Assembly: GCA_018401745.1 (NCBI GenBank)
Contig: JAGYJY010000013.1
Coordinates: forward strand, 87,544-151,543
Reading direction: 5' to 3'
DNA from: Pirellulales bacterium
Lineage (GTDB): Bacteria > Planctomycetota > Planctomycetia > Pirellulales > UBA1268
DNA: 64,000 nucleotides
Shown here: piece by piece, positions 46,599-57,116 of the stretch
Layout: each line of letters opens with the position of its first letter
Numbering within the stretch: position 1 is the stretch's first letter
Program-made: the position numbers and the translations under genes
The notes under the pieces: generated by a model
Told to the model about the DNA's origin: nothing
Database searches by the model: none
The model's input: only the letters and a program-made list of their open reading frames with translations

Positions 46599-46988
46599 TC
46601 AGGCACGGTCGTCGGCAGGGGCCTCTGGTTCTCCAGCCGGCTGGGGAGTTGCAGGTTGTGCGGCTGCCTTCTTTGCTCGGACTGCCGCCAGAATATCAGC
46701 TGTCGACGGCTTGGCCGCTGCATCGGCCTTTTCGGCAGCGGGCTTGGTCGGCTTTTCGTCGACAGGCTTCGGCTGTGGCTTGGAAACAATCGTCAGGTAG
46801 GACGGGTCGATGTCATACCAGGCGGTGTTGTTGAACTGGTCAAACTCCACCAGGCAGCGGCCGTTCATGTTGACCGTCCGCACAAGCCCTGTGGCCCCGC
46901 CGAAGCGGGCCAGTTCGGGAACGGAGGCGTCCACCACCACATACCTGTCGGTCCATGTGGACTTCAGCAGTTCGATGACGTCAAACAT
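46599..46988 (-). CDS. Conserved protein with Ala/Lys/Pro-rich tail
   Basis: A 129-residue protein. The folded N-terminal half (MFDVIELLKSTWTDRYVVVD ... GLVRTVNMNGRCLVEF, NTAWYDIDPSYL) appears beta-rich, SH3-like in character. The second half is a low-complexity tail rich in Lys, Ala and Pro (PQPKPVDEKPTKPAAEKADA). Function unknown. Same direction as, and 21 bases downstream of, the gene at 47010. Confidence 0.7.
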   Translation of the reverse strand: MFDVIELLKSTWTDRYVVVDASVPELARFGGATGLVRTVNMNGRCLVEFDQFNNTAWYDIDPSYLTIVSKPQPKPVDEKPTKPAAEKADAAAKPSTADILAAVRAKKAAAQPATPQPAGEPEAPADDRA

Positions 46989-47009
46989 GCGTTCTCTTCT
47001 CAGCGGGCT

Positions 47010-47600
47010 TCAGTCTGGCATCGAGACCACCACCCGGTATCCCCATTGTATAGTCGAGCCTTTGTGCGTTCCCCCAGCGGAGTCGTCGTCGGCTGCTGCC
47101 GGAACGATCTGGAGCAGCGGCCCATCCTGCCCAAGGGCCGTTTTTGTATCGGTAAACGCTTGCCTGCCATCAGAAACCAGCGGTTCGATGGTGAGCCGCG
47201 GTTGGCCGCCTTCGGGGCAGGCCAGGTAGGTCGATCCCAGCCAGCCTCGATCCGCCCTCAGCCGGCAGGCGATTTCAAAGCAGATGCCCCCGTCGGGCTG
47301 GGAAGTGATGCTGGCGGAATAGTGGGAGGTGCCCGCCCGTCCAACGCCCACGAGTGCGGTGCTCTGTGGACCGTGCACGTCGGCAAGTTCCACCAGAGGG
47401 GGCGAGGACGGCCACTGCGGATCATCGTCCGGCCGTGGCGGAGCGGTCAGCCAGCAAGCCGGGCCGCGAGAGCCGTCCGGCTGGCAGGCGTGCAGGCTGT
47501 GAATCCAACGGTCGATCTGCCAGTGAAACACCACCTCAATCAAGCCGCTGGAGAGCGACATGAGGCGTTTGGGACGATTGGAGGCGGACAGCTTCAGCAT
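47010..47600 (-). CDS. Conserved hypothetical protein
   Basis: A protein of about 196 residues. The start is uncertain: MLKLSASN at 47600 or MSLSSGLIEVVFHWQID at 47561; further upstream the frame is weak. It contains FHWQIDRWIHSLHAC and beta-type segments such as GICFEIACRLRADRGWLGS. No signal peptide or known motif. Divergent from the histidine kinase gene, with about 100 bases between. Confidence 0.6.
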   Translation of the reverse strand: MLKLSASNRPKRLMSLSSGLIEVVFHWQIDRWIHSLHACQPDGSRGPACWLTAPPRPDDDPQWPSSPPLVELADVHGPQSTALVGVGRAGTSHYSASITSQPDGGICFEIACRLRADRGWLGSTYLACPEGGQPRLTIEPLVSDGRQAFTDTKTALGQDGPLLQIVPAAADDDSAGGTHKGSTIQWGYRVVVSMPD

Positions 47601-47701
47601 GCTGATTGATGATATAACCGCGTGGGCAGGACGGAAGCGAGGCCGCTGGCATGCTACCGGAGGCCTGCCAAGCTGCATGTCGCTGCGCGGGGAGACGCAT
47701 C

Positions 47702-48679
47702 GTGGAACCACGTCGCTCACTCGGCTGGCCCATCCTGCTGGGCATTCTGTTGATCGGTTCGATCCTCGCGCTGAGCGTGGGATGGGTGCTCGTCAGCATC
47801 GCCGCGGCCCTCAGTTCTGAAAACGCCGCTTTTTACTGGGCGATGCTCGGTGTGGGCGTCACGCTGCTCGTGGCGGTCCTCGTAGGCGTGATCTTTTACC
47901 TGCTCCTGACGGTGAAAGCGATTGCGCTCTCCCAGCGGCAGAGCAACTTTATCGACAGTGTGACGCACGAGCTCAAGAGCCCGATCGCCTCCCTCAAACT
48001 CTATCTGCAGACGCTCACTCGCCGACAGGTTTCGCCGCAGCAGCAAGAGGAGTTTCACCGCTTCATGCTCGCCGACGTGCAGCGGCTCGACACGCTGATC
48101 GATCATCTGCTCGATGCGGCGCAGACCCTGCACCGCCGCCCAGCCGCCTCCCGCGAGGACGTGCCGCTCGGCCAGCTTCTTGAGCCGATTGCCGCAGCCA
48201 TCGCGCAGCGGCACGGGGTGCCTGCGACGTGCATCCATCTGCACGTCGGCCCAGCTCGTGTGCGGGGCCGACAGGCCGATCTCGAGATCGTCTTTCGCAA
48301 TCTCATCGACAACGCCGTGAAATACTCGCTGCCTGATCCGATGGTGGAGGTGACGGCCGTCTCTGCTCCCAAAGGCATGCTCGAGGTGGCGGTCAGCGAT
48401 CGGGGTCCAGGCGTACCTGCGGCCTTTCGCAAACGCATCTTTCGCCGCTTTGTCCGGCTTGGCAGCGAACTGGAGCGGAGCACGCCAGGCACGGGGCTGG
48501 GACTGTTTCTGGTGCGGTCGATCGTGCGGCATCTCAGGGGAAAGGTGACCGTTCAGCCAGGCCAAGACGGCGTCGGCACCCGCTTTGTGGTTCAGTTGCC
48601 GGCAGCGGTGGGAGCGGGGCGGTCTGAAGGCGCGGAGGAAAGGGAGGGGCTGGAACCAGCCGGTGCGGCCGTGGTCTAA
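47702..48679 (+). CDS. Sensor histidine kinase
   Basis: A 325-residue membrane kinase starting at a GTG with GGGGAGA before it. Two membrane helices (WPILLGILLIGSILALSVGW and VGVTLLVAVLVGVIFYLLL) enclose almost no periplasmic part. The H-box is FIDSVTHELKSPIASLK; then an N-box (FRNLIDNAVKYS), G1 (VSDRGPGVP) and G2 (GTGLGLFLV). With so small an outer part it may sense the membrane or cytoplasm. The likely partner is the response regulator at 51230, which lies beyond purH and trpC on the other strand. Confidence 0.92.
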   Translation: MEPRRSLGWPILLGILLIGSILALSVGWVLVSIAAALSSENAAFYWAMLGVGVTLLVAVLVGVIFYLLLTVKAIALSQRQSNFIDSVTHELKSPIASLKLYLQTLTRRQVSPQQQEEFHRFMLADVQRLDTLIDHLLDAAQTLHRRPAASREDVPLGQLLEPIAAAIAQRHGVPATCIHLHVGPARVRGRQADLEIVFRNLIDNAVKYSLPDPMVEVTAVSAPKGMLEVAVSDRGPGVPAAFRKRIFRRFVRLGSELERSTPGTGLGLFLVRSIVRHLRGKVTVQPGQDGVGTRFVVQLPAAVGAGRSEGAEEREGLEPAGAAVV

Positions 48680-48687
48680 TCCCCGCC

Positions 48688-50323
48688 ATGACAGCACCAA
48701 CACCCTCCGCCGACCCCGTCCAGTCGTCCGCCCGGAGCGACGCGAGCCGCGTGCCGATCCGCCGCGTGTTTGTGAGCGTGTACGACAAATCGGGCCTCGA
48801 GAAACTCGCGGCCGCCTTTCAGGCCACAGGCGTGAAGGTGGCGAGCACCGGTGGCACCCGCACAGCGCTTGAGGCCCTTGGCGTCGAGGTTGAGGATGTC
48901 TCGGAGATCACCGGGTTTCCGGAGGTGCTCGACGGCCGTGTGAAAACGCTGCACCCCAAAATCTTTGCCGGCCTGCTCGCACGACGTGACCGCAGCGACG
49001 ATGCCGACGTGCTCGCCGAGCACGGCATCGGCCTGTTTGATGCGGTGATTGTCAGCCTCTACCCATTTGAGCGGGCCGCGGCAGACCCGTCGATGCCGGC
49101 CGCAGAGGCCATCGAGCTGATCGACATCGGGGGGCCGAGCCTGCTGCGGGCTGCCGCCAAGAACCATGCCTTCACCTCGGTGATTTCCCACGCACGACAG
49201 TACGACGACCTCGTTGAGGCGGTGGCCAACGGAGGCTTCACCTTGGCCCAGCGGCGGAAGCTCGCGGCCGACGCGATCGCCCACACCGCTGCCTACGACG
49301 GCATGATCGCGGCCTGGATGGCGAAGCAGCTGGTCGACCCGCAGGATGGCCGCGACGCTGCCAGCCCGGCTGACGCTCGATCTCGAGCAGCGGATGCCCC
49401 TGCGATACGGTGAAAACCCGCACCAACCCGCAGCGTTTTATGCCCCCACGGGAACCCACGGCGGCCTTGCTGGCCTGCGGCAGCTCTCCGGCAAAGAGCT
49501 TTCCTACAACAACCTGGCGGATCTCGATGCCGCCGTGCGGCTCGCAGCTCTGGTCACCGATCCCACGGCCATCGTGGTCAAACACACCAATCCCTGCGGG
49601 GCTGCCGCCGCCGACACGGTCGCGGCCGCACTCTCCACTGCGATGCGGGCCGATCCGACGAGTGCCTTTGGATCGATCGTGGCGGTCAACCATCCGTTTG
49701 ATGTCGAGGCCGCCGAGCTGCTCCTCGCACCAGGGCTCTTTGTCGAGGTGATCGCGGCTCCGTCGTTTGATCCCAAGGCGGTGGAGCTGCTCACCACGAA
49801 GCCGACCTGGCGAGCGAGCGTGCGGCTGGTGGAGATTCCGCCGGGAAATGCCTGGGCGGCAACAGCTGGCCTTGAGCTGACGAGCGTTGCTGGCGGGCTG
49901 CTTGCCCAACGGCCCGACGATGAAGTCGACGACCCCACGCAGTGGCAGTTGGCCACCAGCACACCCGTTCCCGCTGATCAGGCGGCGTCGCTTGAGTTTG
50001 CCTTCACCATGGTGCGGCGGCTCTCCAGCAACGCGATCTGTGTCTGCCAGGGCACGAGCCTTGTCGGGGCGGGTATCGGGCAGACGAGTCGCGTAGACGC
50101 TGTGCGGCACGCGCTGGAGAAGGCAGGTGAGCGAGCCCGTGGTGGTGTGCTTGCCTCGGATGCCTTCTTCCCGTTTCCCGACTCGATCGAACTGGCGGCG
50201 GCAGCGGGCATTGCGGCGATTGTCCAGCCGGGTGGCTCAAAGCGAGATCCCGAGGTGATCGCGGCGGCCGAAGCCGCCGGCCTCCCGATGGTCCTGACCG
50301 GCCGTCGGCACTTCCGGCACTGA
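48688..50323 (+). CDS. purH: Bifunctional purine biosynthesis protein PurH, frame broken
   Basis: AICAR transformylase / IMP cyclohydrolase. The N-terminal cyclohydrolase begins VFVSVYDKSGLEKLA and has STGGTRTALEALG and GRVKTLHPKIFAGLL. The transformylase part has RYGENPHQPAAFY, SYNNLADLDAA, the catalytic VVKHTNPCGAA and a C-terminal TGRRHFRH. The two parts are in different frames; one extra base near 49344-49345 separates them and its removal gives AAWMAKQLVDPQ running into LPARLTLDLEQR. It begins nine bases after the kinase gene. Since purH is a core gene, a consensus error is most likely. Confidence 0.92.
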
Positions 50324-50364
50324 TGGGCTGCGCCCAGCCACAGGCGACGAGGGGAGATGGTGCC

Positions 50365-51162
50365 ATGGCAACTGTGCTCGACGAGATCGTTGCAGCCAAG
50401 CGGGAAGAAGTCGCCGAGGCGAAACGGCGGCTCGACCGCAAAGCCCTCGACGACCGCGTGGCTTCCGCCCCGCCACCGCGGGACTTCTTTGCCGCCATCT
50501 CCAAGCCGGGCGGGATCAATCTGATCGCCGAGTTCAAGCGGAAGAGCCCCTCGGCTGGCGAGATCCTCACTGGGCCACTGGAAGGAGCGACCGTTGAAGA
50601 AATCGTCGCCGGCTACCAGCTGGCCGGTGCGGCAGCGATCAGCGTGCTCACCGACGCGACCTGGTTTGGGGGTTCGCTCGACGACCTTGCCGCGGCCCAT
50701 GCCGTGGCCACGGTGCCCATCCTCCGCAAAGAGTTTGTCATCGATCCTTTGCAGGTGCACGAGGCGCGGGCTGCCGGGGCCGACGCCGTCCTGCTGATCG
50801 CCGAGTGCCTCGACGACTGCCTGCTCCGTCAGCCTGCATGCGGAGATCCTCGCCCTCAACATGACGCCGCTGGTGGAGCTGCACTCGGCCGAGCATCTCC
50901 CCGCGTGCTCGAGGCCGGCGCCACGGTGATCGGTATCAACAACCGTGATCTGCACTCGATGACCACCCGGCTCGACCACGTCCTCGAACTCCGCGACCGT
51001 GTGCCAGACAGCTGCACGCTCGTCGCTGAAAGTGGCATCCGCACCCGTGACGACGTGCTGCGGCTGGAGGCCGCCGGCATCGATGCGATGCTCGTCGGTG
51101 AGTCGTTGCTCAAGAGCTCCGACCCCTCGGCCGCTGCCGCGGCTCTGCTGGGCAGGGAGTGA
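50365..51162 (+). CDS. trpC: Indole-3-glycerol phosphate synthase, local frame slip
   Basis: Tryptophan pathway enzyme, TIM barrel. Landmarks: LIAEFKRKSPSAG, VLTDATWFGGSLDDL, VPILRKEFVIDPLQV, GINNRDLHSMTTRLD and TLVAESGIRTRDDV. Residues of the middle (about 50832-50902) are garbled in the open frame, but another frame gives LHAEILALNMTPLVELHSAE. An extra base near 50833 and a missing C at 50899-50902 cancel each other. The reading frame therefore looks intact although about 23 residues are wrong. It starts 42 bases after purH. Confidence 0.9.
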   Translation: MATVLDEIVAAKREEVAEAKRRLDRKALDDRVASAPPPRDFFAAISKPGGINLIAEFKRKSPSAGEILTGPLEGATVEEIVAGYQLAGAAAISVLTDATWFGGSLDDLAAAHAVATVPILRKEFVIDPLQVHEARAAGADAVLLIAECLDDCLLRQPACGDPRPQHDAAGGAALGRASPRVLEAGATVIGINNRDLHSMTTRLDHVLELRDRVPDSCTLVAESGIRTRDDVLRLEAAGIDAMLVGESLLKSSDPSAAAAALLGRE

Positions 51163-51177
51163 GCCGGGCGCTGTGAT

Positions 51178-51202
51178 GGGCCGCTCGGGGTGAGCCCGGG
51201 GC
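51178..51202 (+). repeat. Short dispersed GC repeat, copy 2
   Basis: Identical over 25 bases to the copy at 43649-43674 (core GCTCGGGGTGAGCCC), located 16 bases after trpC and before the convergent response regulator. It could serve in transcript ends but has no T run. Confidence 0.6.
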
Positions 51203-51229
51203 GGAGTTGGACCACTCCCACGTTCTCAG

Positions 51230-51934
51230 CTACTCGGGCTTGGCGAGAAACCGGTAGCCGCGGCCGCGGACGGCGAGGAAGTGGACTGGAGTGGACGGGT
51301 CGTCTTCAAACGACTTTCGGAGGTTGAAGATGAAGGTGTCGACGGTGCGGGTGGCCGGGGCATGGGCCATCTCCCAGACCCGTTCAAGCAGCTCCTGCCG
51401 AGAGATCACCGAGCCCTCGTGATCCACCAGATACTTCAGGAGTTTCATCTCCAGGTTGGTGAGGCGAACCGGCGTGTCGCCGTGCTGGGCCTCCCAGGTG
51501 TCGAAGTTGACCGTGTTGCTGCCGAAGTGAAACAGGTCTTGGGCTTCGTCGGGAGGGCTGCGGTGGCCACGGCGGGAGAGCAGGCTGCGAACGACCGAGA
51601 TCAGCTCATCGAGATCAAACGGCTTCTGCAGGTAGACGTCAGCCCCGGCGTCGAAGCCGCGGATGCGGTCTTCCACGAGTGTGCGTGCGGTGAGCATCAC
51701 GATCGGCAGGGTGTTGCCCATGTCGCGAATCGCCTCGCAGACGGCGTATCCGCTCATGCCGGGCAGCATCAGGTCGAGCACAACGAGGCTGATGGAAGGA
51801 TCGGATGCCTCGAGTGCTTTCAACGCCGCCTGGCCGTCGCCGACCACGTGAACCTGGTAACCCTCTTGCTCGAGGTTGAACTTGATGCCGATCGCCAGAT
51901 GGCTTTCGTCTTCAACAACGAGGATGGTGGGCAT
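51230..51934 (-). CDS. OmpR-family response regulator
   Basis: A 234-residue two-domain regulator from MPTILVVEDES. The receiver domain has the acidic pair ED, the phosphorylated Asp in LVVLDLMLPGMSGY, a Thr switch in IVMLTARTL and Lys in VYLQKPFDLDE. The C-terminal winged helix contains VRLTNLEMKLLKYLVDHEG and HFLAVRGRGYRFL. Its gene overlaps no other. The kinase at 47702 is the nearest partner candidate. Targets unknown. Confidence 0.94.
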   Translation of the reverse strand: MPTILVVEDESHLAIGIKFNLEQEGYQVHVVGDGQAALKALEASDPSISLVVLDLMLPGMSGYAVCEAIRDMGNTLPIVMLTARTLVEDRIRGFDAGADVYLQKPFDLDELISVVRSLLSRRGHRSPPDEAQDLFHFGSNTVNFDTWEAQHGDTPVRLTNLEMKLLKYLVDHEGSVISRQELLERVWEMAHAPATRTVDTFIFNLRKSFEDDPSTPVHFLAVRGRGYRFLAKPE

Positions 51935-51939
51935 GGAGA

Positions 51940-53050
51940 TTACCGCGCAACCACAGTTCGGCCGCGAGCCGGACGGGCGTAGCCGTGGTCCACGAACCAT
52001 TCAAAGGCGTCGCTGACTGTCGTTTCAAACGAACGGTAGCGGTAGCCCAGTTCGCGGCAGGCCCGCTCGGATGAGAAGTTGTGCGGCAGGAGCGACGAGG
52101 CAGCGGCAGCTGAGTTGAGGGTTGGCTCGCGTTTCATAAACATGCCCGCGAGGTCACCGAACCAGCCGGCCATCCGCACGGCAGCCGGTGGCGCGATTCC
52201 CAGCGGTGGCATGCGACCTGCCACCTCGGCAAGCACCTTCCAGGCTTCCAGATACGAAAGCCCATGGCCACCGAGGATATAACGGCGGCCCGTACGACCG
52301 CGGGAGGCAGCCCGCAGGATGCCGTTGGCAACGTCGCGGACGTCAACGAAGTCGTTTGAGCCGGGGGGCGAAGGTGCCTTTGCCGGAGGCCACCTCCAGC
52401 AGCATCCGTCCGCTCGACGGCTTCCAGTCCCACGGGCCGAGCATATAGACCGGGTTGACGATCACCGCATCAAGGCCGCGTTCTACCTCCGCGAGGACCG
52501 CTGCCTCTGCCTCTCGCTTCGTGGTGACGTAAGGACATTCGTGCAGGCCACCGGGCGGTGTCTCTTCATCGGCAGGCTGCCCGTCGGCGCGGAGCCCGAT
52601 CGCATCCACGCTCGAAACGTGAACGAGCTTGGCAGCTGCTTCTCGGGCGGCGCGAGCAACGCGTCGGCTACCATCGACATTCGACCTCCACATCTCGTCG
52701 CCGTGTCGGCGACCGATGTGCACCATGGCGGCTGCGTGAACAACGAGAGAGGCCGCTTCGCAGCCTCGTTCCAGAAACTGGTCGTCTCTCAAACTGCCTT
52801 CGAGGATCTCAATCGGTAGGTCGGCCAGGGAGCGGTCAACGCCCGTGCCCCGAGGCCGAACGAGGGCCCGCACGCGATACCCATCCGCGTGCAGCAGCCG
52901 TACGACGTTGTTGCCCACAAGGCCGGTCGCTCCGGTCACGACCACCAGCGACCCAGGCGGGAGAAGCCCACCGGAGGCTTGTCTGCCGGTAGCGTGTGTG
53001 GGCTGCCGTGGGGAGGAAGATGCGCGAAACGAAGACGTGTGTGCAATCAT
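51940..53050 (-). CDS. NAD-dependent epimerase/dehydratase (extended SDR), frame broken
   Basis: Nucleotide-binding oxidoreductase, similar in pattern to dihydroflavonol reductase-like SDRs. The N-terminal Rossmann motif is VVVTGATGLVGNNVVRLL, the active-site YxxxK is PYVTTKREAEA, and NPVYMLGPWDWKPSS follows. At a G run 52363-52368 on the plus strand, with one base too many, the frame moves from GKGTFAPR to GSNDFVDVRDVANGIL, and continues with RYILGGHGLSYLEAW to the stop at 51940. The stop is six bases from the start of the response regulator, which favours co-transcription. Substrate unknown. Confidence 0.85.
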
Positions 53051-53337
53051 GACGGAAACCCAGAAAACAGTCAGAAATGCTGCGCGGGTTTCTTCGATCC
53101 GTCCACCGAACCCACTTCCATTCTAGTTCGGCATTGTGCGTGAAGCCATTTTTCTCAGGCCGACTTTTTTGTGTTGTGTCGGTCAGGACGGCGGTAACGC
53201 AGCAGGCCGTCCGACCTCAAGTTGGCTAGGACTCGGAGACGAAACTGCTGCTAGCATGGAGATCGGGAAGCCTGGTGGCGCTGACTGGCCGTCGGCCGGC
53301 CTGACTGTCAACAAAGGCCTAACGGAAGAGGCGGAGT

Positions 53338-54486
53338 GTGGCCGACGTGTCCGTAAAGCCGGTGACGACACGCGGTGAGCAGCGGCGGTTTGTTGACCTG
53401 CCATGGCATATTTATCGAGAGGATCCTTGCTGGAGGCCGCCCCTGCGGATGGCCCAAGAGGAGCTTCTCGGCTTTCGCCACCACCCCTTCTACGACCGCT
53501 CCAAGAGCTGCAGTTTCCTGGCCACCCGAGGCAGTCGGGATGTTGGCAGGATCACAGCCATCGTGAATGCCGGGCATGTCGAGCGGTATGGCGAGAACCG
53601 CGGCTTCTTCGGTTTTTTTGAGTGTGAAGACGACCTGCCTGCCGCCGAATCGCTGTTTACGGCGGCTCGAGACTGGCTCGACGAGCAGGGCATGACAACG
53701 GTCCGTGGGCCGACAAACCCGACCCTCAACTATGAGTGCGGCCTGCTGATCGACGGCTTCGATACGCCGCCCTTTTTCATGATGACCCACAACCGACCCT
53801 ACTACGCGGGTCTGGTTGAGTCCCAGGGCTTCGGCAAGATCGAAGACCTCTACGCCTTCTGGGGCGAGATGTCGATGCTCGACACGATCGACTCCAAGCT
53901 CGGCGTGATGGTGGAGGGTGTGAAAGAGCGGTTTGGCGTGTCGGTTCGAGCACTCGACCGCAGCCGCTTTGCCGACGAGGTGCGGATGTTTCTCGACATC
54001 TACAACTCAAGCCTTGGTGGCACCTGGGGATTTGTGCCGCTCACCGATGGTGAGGTGCGGCACATGGCCGAGAGCCTGAAGTATCTGATTGAGCCGGAGC
54101 TCGCACTGGTGGCTGAAGTGGATGGCAAGCCGATTGGTTCGGTGTTTTGCCTGCTCGACTACAACGATCGCATCAAGGCGATCAACGGTCGCCTGTTTCC
54201 CTTCGGCTTCATGCAGCTGCTCTGGAATAAGCGGGCGATCAAACGGATGCGGGCTGTGAGCACGAATGTCGTGCCTGAGTATCAGGCGTGGGGCGTGGGG
54301 CTTGTGCTCATGGCTGCCCTCGTGCCTCGGCTCTACAAATGGGGTATGCGGGAGGTGGAGTTTTCCTGGGTGCTCGAGAGCAACCACCTCTCCAAGCGAA
54401 CGCTGGAGAGGGGCGGCGCGATTGTCACCAAGAAATACCGCATCTATCAGAACGACCCGCCTGCAGGCCTCACGGGGACCGCTTGA
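53338..54486 (+). CDS. GNAT-fold acetyltransferase-like protein (YghO-like)
   Basis: A 382-residue protein starting at a GTG. WHIYREDPCWRPPLRMAQEE and GPTNPTLNYECGLLIDGFD are typical of the YghO-like group. The C-terminal part has GVGLVLMAALVPRLYKWGMR, close to an acetyl-CoA-binding GNAT motif, and LESNHLSKRTLERGG. The acyl acceptor is unknown; some related proteins occur with sphingolipid genes, but none are here. It overlaps the end of the convergent gene at 54470 by 17 bases. Confidence 0.75.
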   Translation: MADVSVKPVTTRGEQRRFVDLPWHIYREDPCWRPPLRMAQEELLGFRHHPFYDRSKSCSFLATRGSRDVGRITAIVNAGHVERYGENRGFFGFFECEDDLPAAESLFTAARDWLDEQGMTTVRGPTNPTLNYECGLLIDGFDTPPFFMMTHNRPYYAGLVESQGFGKIEDLYAFWGEMSMLDTIDSKLGVMVEGVKERFGVSVRALDRSRFADEVRMFLDIYNSSLGGTWGFVPLTDGEVRHMAESLKYLIEPELALVAEVDGKPIGSVFCLLDYNDRIKAINGRLFPFGFMQLLWNKRAIKRMRAVSTNVVPEYQAWGVGLVLMAALVPRLYKWGMREVEFSWVLESNHLSKRTLERGGAIVTKKYRIYQNDPPAGLTGTA

Positions 54487-54811
54487 CGCCGCTTGGCGAG
54501 CCGGTGGACCTGCTGCCGACCACCACGCCGCCCGAGGTGCTTCCGACGACCACTCCGGGCGACTGCAGCTGTGTGACCGATGTGCCCCGTGTGAAACGTC
54601 GCGATCGGCTTCGGCGAGACCGGCTCTGCTGAGAACTCCCGCGATGGGTTCGCTCCCATCGCATCGAGCCGTAGTTGACGCCGGAAAGATTAAAAGTGCG
54701 GTAGGGGTTTTGTGGGCTGACGGCAAACGCCTGGGATGTTGCGGTCATGGTGATGGCGACTGCCGTAAAGGCGAGCATCCACCTGCGACGGAGCGGGCCG
54801 GGGTTGATCAT
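54470..54811 (-). CDS. Small exported Arg/Ser-rich protein
   Basis: A 113-residue protein from the ATG at 54811, with GGAGGA five to six bases upstream. The signal peptide is LAFTAVAITMTATSQAFA; then SPQNPYRTFNLSGVNYGSMR, a conserved-looking segment, and a basic low-complexity end rich in Arg, Ser, Gly and Val. Function unknown. Convergent with the GNAT gene. Confidence 0.7.
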   Translation of the reverse strand: MINPGPLRRRWMLAFTAVAITMTATSQAFAVSPQNPYRTFNLSGVNYGSMRWERTHRGSSQQSRSRRSRSRRFTRGTSVTQLQSPGVVVGSTSGGVVVGSRSTGSPSGVKRSP

Positions 54812-54898
54812 CGGAGTCCTCCAGAAAAAGCGTCTGAACGCCATCACGCATTCACTCTACGCACTCACGACCAGCAGCGTTCGCCGCGGCGGCAAAAC

Positions 54899-56914
54899 TC
54901 AGGGCTGCTTGCCGGGACGCTTGGGGCGATAGCCAACGCTCGAGCGACTGTGGGATTGCTTGCCAGATCCTTTGCCCGCCGGCCTGCCGCCAGGTTTACC
55001 GCGAATATGATCGCCACTGGTCGCCTCCGTGAAGGCTCGCGTGGCCTCACGGCGTTTGCGGTCGAGGGCTTCTTTTGGTGGGCGCTCCGGGATCAGGCAG
55101 TCGCAGCCGCTGCCAATCAGGTCGTGCCGTCCGGTCTGCTCCAGCGCCCGCCGCACCTCGAAGTAGTTCTCCGGCTTGAAAAACTGGAGCAACGCCCGCT
55201 GCATCCGCCTGTCGCGGAGGCCCTTGGTGACCGTCACGGGCTTCTTTGTCATCGGGTCGAGCCCGGTGTGGTACATGCAGGCCGCGATGTCAAAGGGGCT
55301 GGGAATAAAGTCCTGCACCTGGTCAGGCCGGTAGCTGTTTCGCTTAAGAAACACCGCCAGTTCGATCATCTCTTCAACGCCGCTGCCGGGGTGGCTGGCG
55401 ATGAAGTAGGGCACGGTGTATTGCTTCTTGCCGACCCGCTGGCTGGCTTCCTTGAAGGCCTTGTCGAAAGCGACGTAGTCGTCGGCAGAGGGCTTCTTCA
55501 TCAGCGTGAGCACTTCAGGGTCGACATGCTCAGGCGCGACCTTGAGGTGGCCGCCGACATGATGTTCGGCGAGTTCGGCAAGGTATTCGGGATCCCGCCG
55601 AGCCAGATCCATCCGCACCCCGCTGGCCACGAGCACACGCTTGACGCCCTCCACGTCGCGGGCCGCCCGCATGACCTTCTTGAGAGGGCCATGGTCCGTG
55701 CCCAGGAGCTTGCAGATTGTCGGATGCACACAGGAGAGCCGGCGACACTTGGCCTCAACGTCGGGCCGGCTGCATCGCATCTGATACATGTTGGCCGTCG
55801 GCCCTCCGATATCGGAGACGGTGCCTTTGAAACCGGGCTGAGCAGCCATCGACTCAATCTCGGCGACGATCGACTGCTGCGAGCGGCTCTGAATGATCCG
55901 GCCCTCGTGGGCGGTGATGGAACAGAAGGTGCAGCCACCGAAGCAGCCACGCATGATCTGCACGCTCGTCTCCACCACCTCGAAGGCAGGGATCCTGGAG
56001 CTGCCGTAGGCTGGGTGCGGCCGGCGGGTGAAGGGCAGGGCGTAGACCCGGTCCATCTCCTCCTGAGAGAGCGGCAGCGCTGGTGGATTCACCACCACCG
56101 ACTCGCGGCCGTGCCGCTGCACGAGTCGCTTGGCGTTGTAGGGGTTGGTTTCCAGGTGAGAGATCCGCGTCATCTCGCAGAAGGCGAGCGGGTCGCTGCG
56201 AACGGCGTCGTAGTCGGGCAGTTCGAGCGTGGCATCGTCAGCCGGAGGCGGCTCGCTCGCGCCGAGCCGGTAGGCCACGCCACGGAGCGTTCGCAGGTCG
56301 GCCACGCTGCGGCCCTCTGCAAGGCCGCGGGCCACATCGAGCACCGTCCGTTCGCCCATGCCGAAGACCACAAGGTCGGCCTTTGAGTCCATCAGGATGG
56401 ACCGCCGGACGGTGTCGCTCCAGTAGTCGTAGTGGGCCAGTCGTCGCAGGCTCGCCTCCACGCCACCGGCCACGACCGGCACACCCGGGAAGGCCTCCCG
56501 TGATCGCTGGCAGTAGGCCAGGGTTGCCCGGTCGGGCCGCCTGCCAATCTCGCCATCCGGTGAGTAGGCGTCGTCGTTGCGAACCTTCCTATTGGCGGTG
56601 TAGTGATTGATCATCGAGTCCATGTTGCCCGCGGAGATGCCGAAAAACAGCCTTGGCCGTCCGAACACTCTCCAGGGCTCACAGCTCCGCCAATCGGGCT
56701 GGGAGAGAATCGCCACACGGTAGCCGGCCGACTCGAGCAGCCGGCCGATCAGCGCGTTGGCAAAACTCGGGTGGTCGGCATAGGCGTCCCCGCTGACGAG
56801 GACGACATCGACCGCATCCCAGCCCCGCCGCTCCATGTCGGCCCGCGACATTGGCAGAGGCTCTGAAGGGCCACTCCGAGCGGTATTGAGGATCGGCAGC
56901 GAGAGGGGAAGCAT
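54899..56914 (-). CDS. YgiQ-family radical SAM protein
   Basis: Radical SAM protein (UPF0313/YgiQ) of about 671 residues from MLPLSLPIL. The N-terminal part has a cobalamin-binding-like Rossmann region ([19 protein letters not shown]). The radical SAM cluster motif is [31 protein letters not shown] and [19 protein letters not shown] are typical of this family, and the C-terminal tail is basic. The exact reaction is unknown. Upstream frames to 57145 are not supported. Confidence 0.93.
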   Translation of the reverse strand: MLPLSLPILNTARSGPSEPLPMSRADMERRGWDAVDVVLVSGDAYADHPSFANALIGRLLESAGYRVAILSQPDWRSCEPWRVFGRPRLFFGISAGNMDSMINHYTANRKVRNDDAYSPDGEIGRRPDRATLAYCQRSREAFPGVPVVAGGVEASLRRLAHYDYWSDTVRRSILMDSKADLVVFGMGERTVLDVARGLAEGRSVADLRTLRGVAYRLGASEPPPADDATLELPDYDAVRSDPLAFCEMTRISHLETNPYNAKRLVQRHGRESVVVNPPALPLSQEEMDRVYALPFTRRPHPAYGSSRIPAFEVVETSVQIMRGCFGGCTFCSITAHEGRIIQSRSQQSIVAEIESMAAQPGFKGTVSDIGGPTANMYQMRCSRPDVEAKCRRLSCVHPTICKLLGTDHGPLKKVMRAARDVEGVKRVLVASGVRMDLARRDPEYLAELAEHHVGGHLKVAPEHVDPEVLTLMKKPSADDYVAFDKAFKEASQRVGKKQYTVPYFIASHPGSGVEEMIELAVFLKRNSYRPDQVQDFIPSPFDIAACMYHTGLDPMTKKPVTVTKGLRDRRMQRALLQFFKPENYFEVRRALEQTGRHDLIGSGCDCLIPERPPKEALDRKRREATRAFTEATSGDHIRGKPGGRPAGKGSGKQSHSRSSVGYRPKRPGKQP

Positions 56915-57116
56915 CACGGCAGGTTCGGCCCCAGGAGCGGGGCGGCTCGACAAATGGTTCGGTGGTGCAAGACGTGACAATCGTAGCACCCTCCAGGGGC
57001 CCAGGGTGCGGGTGCTGCCGCTGGTTTCAACAAATCCACCGCTGCTATGCTTGAGCGATGATCGGTGAGAGACTGCCTGCGGTGGCAGGCTGCCGTCGCC
57101 TGCGGGGATACCGACT

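Noticed and set aside
46326..47609. 427-codon plus-strand frame
   Set aside because: Lies across two minus-strand conserved genes and their gap; no motif.
54266..56386. 706-codon plus-strand frame across the GNAT end and YgiQ
   Set aside because: Shadow of the minus-strand radical SAM gene, with no family motif of its own.
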